From positions 434,001-498,000 of the forward strand of contig NW_025408672.1 of the NCBI RefSeq assembly GCF_020360975.1: 64,000 bases of DNA. The letters are read 5' to 3'. Shown here one piece after another: positions 57,057 through 64,000 of this stretch. Origin of the DNA: Hirsutella rhossiliensis (lineage: Eukaryota; Ascomycota; Sordariomycetes; Hypocreales; Ophiocordycipitaceae). Under the pieces are notes generated by a model. That model did no database searches. It worked only from the letters and a program-made list of their open reading frames with translations, and was not told the origin of the DNA. Both the position numbers and the translations under genes were made by a program. Every line of letters begins with the position of its first letter. The first letter of the stretch is position 1.

Positions 57057-57582
57057 GACGGGCCGGTGTATGCCTCGTGGCAGGGGTCGGAGGAAGCGAG
57101 GTGAAGCACGAGATGAGCAAGGATGAAGTTGCCAACATTGTCGCAATTAGGTAAGATGGTCGGTCCTCGGCTACCCTGTACACGGACTGGTTGACTTGCT
57201 TGAACACATAGCGTCATACAGGAAGAATCACGCCCAAGTTTGGACTTTGTGCGGGGAAATGATCCCATTCCTGTTAGCTGTGCTGTGTTCTCGTACTGGA
57301 CACCAGTCTGCAGGCTTCCTCTCGAAGCTCATCCGCCATCTGGCGCCCTGCGTATGTAGGCATTTTACATGTCAAAGCAAGAAGACAAAGCGGACAGGTC
57401 TGGACGCCCTTCTTGACCACAATGTCGCCTCGGCGCCAATATGGGAACGGACCGTCACGACATCAACGCACCCAAGGACTTGTGGGCAGCTTGTCGCCGG
57501 CATCGGGGCGGCCAAGTTTGATGATGCCTGCAACGTCAAGGTACGGGGACGGGGTATTACGGATACCGCGTGTCTGCCTTTT

Positions 57583-57598
57583 CTTATCTTATCTTATC
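57583..57598 (-). promoter_or_regulatory. Three tandem GATA-factor sites
   Basis: CTTATC occurs three times with one-base overlaps (57583-57588, 57588-57593, 57593-57598), that is GATAAG in tandem on the reverse strand. Fungal GATA factors such as AreA bind this core. It sits about 500 bp from each start codon, so either gene could be the target. Function is inferred from the motif only. Confidence 0.4.
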
Positions 57599-57730
57599 GC
57601 TGCAAGTCCCCTGACTCTGACAGGCGCTTGGAGCCGCAGTACCTCTTGCCTCGCACGGCGAGTAATGAAGCCGCCATTTTTCACGGTTGTACAAAGCCAG
57701 AGCAGCTGTGCTCCGCCGTCATTTGCCCGG

Positions 57731-57735
57731 CCAAT
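57731..57735 (+). promoter_or_regulatory. CCAAT box upstream of swc3
   Basis: CCAAT in the context CGGCCAATCA lies about 360 bp before the swc3 start codon. That is the preferred context for the HAP/CBF complex. Confidence 0.3.
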
Positions 57736-58092
57736 CACGCGCCCGCATCCTCGACGACCTCGACCTCGACCTTGTCCCGCGTCCTTTGACCGGCCGCCGC
57801 TCTCTCTCTCGACCTCCACCTTGCCCTCCTCTCGCCATACGGTGCCCGCCGTGGACCCCAATCCCTCGTGCACTCTGCAGTGCCTCGATCGCTCGCTCGC
57901 CCCGTTGCTGCAATCCGCAAGGCTGCCTAGGCAGTCTGCTCACACGCGCGGCAGCTCGACCCTGCAAATCATTACTCCCCGTCATTCGTCTGCACCGCAC
58001 AGCTCCTGTGCGCTCCGCATGGCGCCCTTATGATGCTTTGCCCGCCCCCCGCTCTCGCATAGTCGAATCTCGCCAAGATATCCGTCGCTGCC

Positions 58093-60425
58093 ATGGAGAA
58101 GAAGAGGAAGCTGCCCGCTCGAGCTGCCGCCCGCGTCGAGCAAGCTGCCAAGAAGCGACACGTCGCGAGCCGCGATCATTCGTCGACGCCGACGCCCGCA
58201 CAACCCGTCAGGGAACCCACGCCTCCGCCGCCCCCTCCTTCGTTGCCCACGTCGATTCAGGTCGGAAAGCCCCTGCCCACGGTCGAGGACGCCCAGTCTG
58301 GAGACCTGTCTGTTAAGGAATACCAGTCCATCTCCGAGAGGTAAGCAGTCCCATTACCCCGGTACGGGACATGTGCGGCTGAACAGGTTTCTCTCTTCCC
58401 CTTAACCACAGCGGTGTCCTCGCCGAGTCCCTCTCCCGGTCCCGCCATAAATGGATCAGCGAAGGCCTCTTCGAAAAGTACTGGACCAAGCCCTACAAGC
58501 GCAAGGGCGTCTTGCACGAAGACCCCAAGAACCCCCCAAAGGACAGCATGACCAGGGTTGGCACCGTCACCATCACCATCGAGCCGCACATCGTCGAAGC
58601 TACCATGTACGCCGTCAAGGCCTCCAAGCTTCCCCCCCCGCAGCAGCAGGCGCAACAGCCGGCTGGCCAGCATCAAACCCCTACGCAGCAGCCCAAGCAG
58701 CCACTGCCCTCTCCACCGATTCGTCCGGTGCTCCAGTACGGTCCCCCAAACGGCTCCATGCCTCCTCCGCCGACGCGCACGTCAGCAGAAGCCACGTCCA
58801 TGCCTGCGGCCGCTACTCCAAAGCCTGCCGCGCCGCCCAGTCCAGCGACGAACCCATCTCAACCGTCTCCAGCGCCAACGCCTCGGCGTCAAAATGCTGC
58901 TTCGCCAGCCGATGCCTTGAAACCAACGTCTCCCCCTCTGGCTGCCAACAAGGTCACGTCAACACATGCCAGCCCTGGTGTCACACCGCGAGCCTCCGTG
59001 GCACCTTCTCCCGTGGCATCCGCCGCGGCTACGCCTCCCGTGACGGCGAGCCGGCAACCATCGAACCCACCTCCCCGGCAAGCTGTCGCCCCTCAAACGG
59101 CTACCACACCACTCGCGGCCCCCGGAGCCCATCCTCCGAACACCGGTCCGGCTCCGTCTTCCGCAGCTCAAAGGCCGGCGGCAGCTCCGCCGGGCCCCAC
59201 GGCCCCCGCAGCCGCAAAGCCCGCAGCTAATGATCCCGTCATTGCGCTGCTAGCCCAGAAAGCCTCGGGCGACCCGGAGCTGCGCGACTTGATGAAGAGG
59301 GTGGCGGTGGGACAGGCTCGAGAGGGAGAGTTGGCGCAGTTTCAGAAGATTATCGACCAGCTCAACGTGGAATGCAAGCAGAAAAGTAGCCAGCCCGGCC
59401 CGTCTGCAGATGCGCTGCTCGTGGATGGCCGCACCGTCAAGTACTTTGCAGATGAGGTACGCACGATTCTGGACATTGTTCTCGCCTCCAACCCGAACCA
59501 GAAGTCTACGGAGCTACGGCCGCCGCCGCGGAGCGACCCTCTGGTAGTCCTGCTCGTCAAAACGGCTCTGGAGGATCAGAGGACCAAGGACATGATTCGA
59601 CGCATTGCCGAAGGCCGGCCCGGCTTCACCGACGCGCGAGATCTCAAGGAAATTCTCGACAGGCTGCATCGAGACGCAAAGACGGTTCCCAAAGGACCCC
59701 CGCCTCCTGCACCGTCGCATGTCAAGCAGCCGACGCCCAACGGGGCGCCCAACGGCCATGCCAAGACTGCCAACTTCAATACCCCACAGCACGAGACTGT
59801 GCAGGCTCTCCGCTCCAAGGGACCCCCACCTGCGGCGAAGCCAGACATCTCGGCTGTCGTATTCGACTTTGGCAGCGGCGATCGATATATCTTCCCAAAG
59901 TACAGCGTACTGGAGTTTCTGCCGACGCAGAGTGGACAGCAGATGATTGCGTCATTCTTGATTGTTCGCAAGGGAAGCACGTCGGAGTACGGGGGAGATC
60001 CAGCTCTGGACTATTACCAACCCGTCACAATTCGCCTCTCCACCAACACCGGACGCCACTTGGAGAATCTGGCCAGGGTTGTTGCTTCGCAGGAGGAAGT
60101 GCGACGATACATGAACGATGTTATGGATAACATGACGCGCGCAGAGTACGTTTTACTGGCCATGCGACTACCGCGGGCGGAGAGCGATGGCGATCAGACC
60201 ATGCTACACGCCGAAGAAGAGAACGGCTCGACGCCGAAATCTGAATCGGAGCCGGAAAGAGTCCAGCCGCCCAAGCCCGGTGTTTTGTGGGCATCTAGCT
60301 CGGCAAAAAAGCCGTTGGACGCGCCCAGCATCACCAAGTTGCAGGACTCGGAGCAGCAGAGCCAGCTGAAATATGAGCGGCTGATTCGATCGGTCGCGGA
60401 AAAGGACCCGGAGGCTGCATCATGA
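58093..60425 (+). CDS. swc3: SWR1 chromatin-remodelling complex subunit Swc3
   Basis: The exons are 58093-58340 and 58412-60425, giving 753 aa. The 71-bp intron splits a Ser codon. The SWR1 complex exchanges H2A for H2A.Z in nucleosomes. The N terminus is basic (MEKKRKLPARAAAR, likely nuclear signal) and then Pro-rich. The conserved Swc3 domain (about residues 60-145) contains SEGLFEKYWTKPYKRK and DSMTRVGTVTITIEPH. A long Pro/Ala/Gln/Ser-rich disordered linker follows (about 150-350). Two similar ~45-residue helical modules (about 357-401 DPVIALLAQKA and 458-502 DPLVVLLVKTA) come next, then a C-terminal globular region (VVFDFGSGDRYIFP to LLAMRLPRA). Assignment rests on the N-terminal domain; length is greater than yeast Swc3, as usual for filamentous fungi. 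Confidence 0.85.
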
Positions 60426-60841
60426 TTCTTCATCGTTGGGTAGCGGGCGCAACAAACGTCCAAGTCATTGCCAGAAACCATTGGGCGGACATGAATAACC
60501 CCATGTACGGGCTGGAGTCGCAAGGACACTGTATGGACGGGGAGTTTCGGGGTTATTCATGAAGGACCCAAGCGTTTGGGCGAAAAGTGTAACTTGTTAA
60601 AAACTTGTCAAGCTGTGGTCTAGCTTGGGCGCGAAATCGGTTGACTGTCTCTTGGGAGGAACACTTCACGAGCCCAGGAGGTGCCGTGGAATGTCTCAGC
60701 CATGACAAGGCAGTCGACCACAGACGCGTTTCGATGCAAGCGTGCGGCTCGAGCGTTTCGGTCAATATAATTTCGGCTTTCTCTTGACAGCTTCGGCTCG
60801 CCCATCCCATAACTTGATCCTCAGGGGATCGCCATCGGTGA
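60426..60841. other. Convergent intergenic region (swc3 / small secreted protein)
   Basis: 416 bp between two stop codons on opposite strands. Short frames on both strands here look non-coding. No further feature was seen. Confidence 0.5.
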
Positions 60842-61664
60842 TCAAGGGCCGGCGACGCTGAGCAGGGCGAGAGCGGTCTCCCACGGGCGGTCCATCAAGT
60901 ACGAGGGCAGGCTGTCGTAGCCGCAAGCATCATACAAGAGTCCGACCAGGAGCTGGGAAAACGGAAAGAGTCAGCTGAGTCTGCAGTATGTTTGATGACG
61001 GGGTTGGCGCGGAGGTTGCCTAACAACGTGGTGTTGGAGGAGTTGGGAGGCGGCCAGCGGGACGAGGTCGGTCTCTGGGTATTCCATGGTACATCCTGAG
61101 CTCAGGGCGACGGCGGCTTTGCGCACCGCTTCGAGAGCCTGGAGCTCTTCAGTGAGTGTCGTCGGATGGGGGACGGGGCAGGCATATACTCATACATCAA
61201 AGTACTCGGACTTGAGCAACGGCGCGCCCCCGGACCGGAGCTTGTCCACCATGGCCTGCCACTTTGCCTACAAAGGATGGCATGCTTGTGTCAGTCTCTC
61301 GAGCCGCCTCGCCCTCTGGGTTTGCGACGGACGAGCAAGGGGCGCCCACAATAGCCTCGTCGGAGCGGTTGCACGCGGCAGGGGCACACCTCCGCAGCAT
61401 CTTGAGCGCGCGGACCACATCCCCGAGCAGGACGCCGAGGGCCTCGACGTGGGCCGGCTCCGTGGCGTTCCCCCGGGGCAGCAAGAGGGGGTTCTCGCGC
61501 GCAAAGGTGATGCTGTCGTACTTGGGGTCGTGGCGCCACTGCCAGCTGGTGTGGTTCCGCGCCCACTCGTCGATGGGGTCCAGGTGGCCCGGCTGCCGAG
61601 GGGCGGCCGCGCCGAGCGTGAGGGTGCGCCCGGCGAGGAGGATGAGCAGCGAGGCCCTGAGCAT
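60842..61664 (-). CDS. Small secreted protein of unknown function (212 aa)
   Basis: The proposed reverse-strand exons are 61664-61329, 61267-61196, 61144-61025 and 60952-60842. The introns are 61, 51 and 72 bp. Branch sites CTGAC support introns 1 and 3. Donors GTCGCA and GTTAGG are weak, so exon ends may shift by a few codons. A clear signal peptide (MLRASLLILLAGRTLTLGAA) is followed by a mature chain of about 190 residues with three N-glycosylation sequons (NHT, NAT, NRS) and a few cysteines. No domain is recognised. Readable landmarks are HVEALGVLLGDVVRALKML, AKWQAMVDKLRSGG and LLVGLLYDACGYDSLPSYL. It shares a divergent promoter region with the acidic secreted protein. A host-interaction or cell-surface role is possible but not shown. 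Confidence 0.6.
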
Positions 61665-62544
61665 GGCGTGGTGTGGTGGTGGTGTCTGGGCTGGTTTCGC
61701 TTTCGTGCATGGCCGGATGGCGGAGGCTTTCTGGACGGAGCTTGGCCCAGGGGCGAGCGGTCAAGTTCTCATGGAAACACCGCGTACGTTTGCTCTGTTC
61801 TTGGTTCACTTCGTGCGATGCTGAGCAGTACTTCAGGGCCCGGAAGGGGATGCTCTTGGCTCGTCTTCGCCTCTGCCTCTCGTGCTCCGGGACGTGAATT
61901 ATGCTCGGCTGTCTCCAAGCCTCAATGGATTTTTCATAGTCCATATCTTGTACCACGATGGGCCAATGTCGATTACACCAATGCACAAAATTATCAGCCC
62001 ATACTTCAAATTGTGTGTTGGGAAGGCTAATGCTTGGCCGTCGGTCGTCAAGCCACGACGGCCGTAGCCCTCGTACAGCTCGGACGCCCACAAGGCAGGA
62101 AAAAGTCTCCAAAATGGCTTCGACCACTGTTTACAGACTCCGGAAGGCAACAATTCCCGCTTCCAATGCATAAAGGTACTAAGTCGACGCGTCAGCGCAC
62201 CCAGCATCGGATCCAGCCTGGGCCGGGCGCAAGCCCATCACCACCACATTTTGTGTGGCATGGCGCTGTGATGGCTGAAGTCATTTATCAGAACCAACAG
62301 GTTTGCGCCCGCCAAACCTCTACTTCTGGGACTTAGCGTATGGTGCTGCTTGCGCCATCAAGCCTGGGATACGCCTCAGAACTCTGCGAGTGGCGTCTGA
62401 TTAGGGTTCTGGAGAGAAGCCGGCCTCGTATATAAGACTTGGACTGGGGGTACCACGACCTTTTATTCATCTTTCCCTCCGTCATCTCTCTTCGGTCGCC
62501 GAGCCTTGGTTCCCCATATCGAGAACTCGAGACACACCGCAAAG
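61665..62544. promoter_or_regulatory. Divergent promoter region between the two secreted-protein genes
   Basis: 880 bp between the two start codons. Frames on both strands (for example across 61670-62210) are open but overlap each other and show no domain, so they are not called. A TATA box lies near the right-hand gene. Confidence 0.5.
62429..62436 (+). promoter_or_regulatory. TATA box of the acidic secreted-protein gene
   Basis: TATATAAG lies about 110 bp upstream of the start codon at 62545, and a CTTTCCCTCC pyrimidine stretch follows it. A strong TATA box is common in regulated rather than housekeeping fungal genes. Confidence 0.5.
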
Positions 62545-64000
62545 ATGAAGCCAGCCGCCGTGTTCCTTCTTTTCACCTCGCTCGCCTCTGGGGCCATCGT
62601 GCGAAAACCCGCAGTCAACCACCAGCCAGGCACGCACTGGCTGTCCCAGCGAGACGTTTCGCCGCCTCGCGTCAGCCCCGACAAGCAGGTTCCCCAGGGC
62701 CCCCCTGACGAGACCAAAGTGGCCAATGTCAAGAAACCAAAGTTCTTCTGGAAGGTTCCAGCCCGCTACACGGTTGGCTGGCCAGGCTCGCTCTATCTCG
62801 ACGCCTTGTACAAAAAATGGATCGGGCTCCTAGTCAGGTCGAGGATTCGAGAGTTCAACCCTTTCAAAGACGTTTCGCCCGACAGCACCCTGAAGCATCG
62901 CATCAACAACAGGGGATTTTGCAGCACTCTTCGAGGCCTGGGATGGATCGCCAGCGGCCTGACGCGACATGCGACGTCGCTTCAGCACAGCAAGATGCCC
63001 GCTGCGGCCGACAACAAGACCCGCCCGACGGTGGTAAGTGTCTCGCTTCCCGGGTCCATGGGCCTATCAGCCGGCCCGTCGTGCTGACAGGATTCAGCTT
63101 TCTTCCCGGATGATAACGAGATGGAGCGGGCATCTGAAGACACTGCAAACTCGGCTGTCACGGACAGAGTCCTTCTCAAACCAAATGCTCAGCGCCTCGT
63201 GCTATGTCGATGTACGTTTCCACTTGGTCGTCATAATAACACACCCGCCCTCGGTCAGGGGAAAGAAGGGGCTGATAGCGATTATTATAGTACGTAGAGA
63301 AGGTTAGCGCATGGCTCGTGGCCTTGCGCAAGCTGGCCGACAAGTTTGACAAAATGGACCCGACGCGTCAGGATGTCAGCACGAGCTTGAAGAAACTTGC
63401 CATGGCGCACCTGGTATGCCATGAAAAGACTCTTTGCCGTCGGAACAAGGACAAGACGGACGCTAACCGAAGAACAGGGCGTGGCGCGATTGGTCCACGA
63501 CACCGACAAGCCTCTCATCAACGAGATAATCCCGGATAAGGACACGACTGGATCGGCCGAGACGCTCAAGTCCGAGTACAAAATGAAAGCCGGCCAGCCC
63601 CTTCAAACATGGGTCAAGGACAGCGATCCAATCTGTCCATTGCCTAAAGGAGGGCTTTTTCAAGAGACAATTATGGCGTGGCGATACGAACTCAAGAACG
63701 AGACAGAGGAAGATAAGGAGAAGGCATACAAAGCGTCGTGGATCATGGAGCCGAAGCCGGAACACGAGGGCGACGATGACGATGACGATGACGACGAGAA
63801 GAACAAAAACGCTTGGATGCTCAAGATAAAGCGACAATCTGCTGACCTCGACAATCACGACTCGTCGAGCATCGAGGTGACCCAGCCAGTCCAGAAGAAG
63901 GAAGAGGGAAAAAATGTTCCCAACGAGGAAGAGGCCGGCTCAGTCAAGGCAAACACCGAGGATTGCGGCGAGGATGTTCCGTCCAACTCGACGGAGAGCA
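62545..64000 (+). CDS. Acidic secreted protein of unknown function (partial, runs off the window)
   Basis: The exons are 62545-63033, 63098-63211, 63291-63413 and 63478 to the window edge, giving at least 416 aa. All introns (64, 79, 64 bp) have good GT-AG ends and CTGAC, CTGAT or CTAAC branch sites. MKPAAVFLLFTSLASGA is a signal peptide; the ATG at 62545 was preferred over 62506 for that reason. The mature part has FFWKVPARYTVGWPGSLYL, a few Cys, and a later stretch with eight consecutive Asp residues (about 63772-63795) followed by KNKNAWMLKIKRQ and then a Glu/Lys-rich tail. No known domain is recognised. Like the neighbouring reverse-strand gene it may be an effector-type or cell-surface protein; that is inference from secretion and lack of homologues known to me. 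Confidence 0.72.

Larger units (their letters stand above)
57057..58092. promoter_or_regulatory. Divergent promoter region between the ABHD12-like gene and swc3
   Basis: These 1036 bp between start codons hold no convincing gene. The half nearest swc3 is rich in CTCG/CCTC pyrimidine tracts (57740-58060), typical of fungal 5' leaders. A GATA cluster and a CCAAT box are listed separately. Confidence 0.55.

Noticed and set aside
57196..58033. Long overlapping plus-strand frames in the swc3 promoter region
   Set aside because: Ser/Arg/Pro/Cys composition and overlap with CT-rich leader sequence suggest chance frames. No protein motif was found.
61086..62127. Long plus- and reverse-strand frames across and upstream of the small secreted-protein gene
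   Set aside because: They overlap the signal-peptide gene on the opposite strand or run through its introns, and lack any recognisable domain.

Overview
The window looks like the edge of a heterochromatic, repeat-filled block in a filamentous ascomycete. The gene set (glutaminyl cyclase, Swp1, NMT, ABHD12-like hydrolase, Swc3), short GT-AG introns of 51-115 bases with CTAAC/CTGAC branch sites, and heavy RIP (repeat-induced point mutation) suggest a sordariomycete, possibly Hypocreales. That placement is inference.

Positions 1-46304 are almost entirely nested, RIP-mutated LTR retrotransposons. CpA and TpG are nearly absent and TpA is in great excess, so almost no reading frame survives. Two families dominate. 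The first is a Ty1/copia family with a ~476-bp LTR, present as C1 (1-2196), C2 (18584-24380), C3 (18272-28340, reverse), C4 (28709-34963, reverse), a split solo LTR C5 (28430-35157), C6 (38270-42725) and C7 (42726-46304). The second is a Ty3/gypsy chromovirus with a ~186-bp LTR: G1 is complete (2965-9220, reverse, target duplication GTATT), and G2 and G3 lie in tandem and are broken up by later insertions. The deduced order of events is: G2/G3 came first; G1, repeat D, repeats X and Y and copia C3 entered G2/G3; C2 entered a C3 LTR; and C4, the least mutated, entered an old copia LTR (C5) with target duplication ATTAC.

The most unusual signal is in the chromovirus. Between the chromodomain and the 3' LTR, both G1 and G2 carry about 1.2-1.5 kb that reads as a separate gene on the antisense strand, with a TATA box, a pyrimidine tract, GTAAGT donors, a GCTAAC branch site and a conserved C-terminal frame.

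Positions 46304-47809 are a transition zone. The 3' part of an unrecognised gene is cut off exactly at the end of copia C7, is frameshifted, and is split by a 953-bp hAT deletion derivative with an 8-bp target duplication.

Positions 48555-64000 are gene-dense, GC-rich and not RIP-affected. The genes are a secreted glutaminyl-peptide cyclotransferase (+), the oligosaccharyltransferase subunit Swp1/ribophorin II (+), an alpha/beta hydrolase (+), N-myristoyltransferase (-), an ABHD12-like hydrolase with an 8-nt microexon (-), the SWR1-complex subunit Swc3 (+), a small secreted protein of unknown function (-), and an acidic secreted protein cut by the window edge (+). Most are housekeeping functions in protein maturation (ER glycosylation, myristoylation, N-terminal pyroglutamate) and chromatin. 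The two outer loci encode fast-evolving-looking secreted proteins. Coding exons were assigned by reading splice signals and frames by eye; no alignment or search was run.
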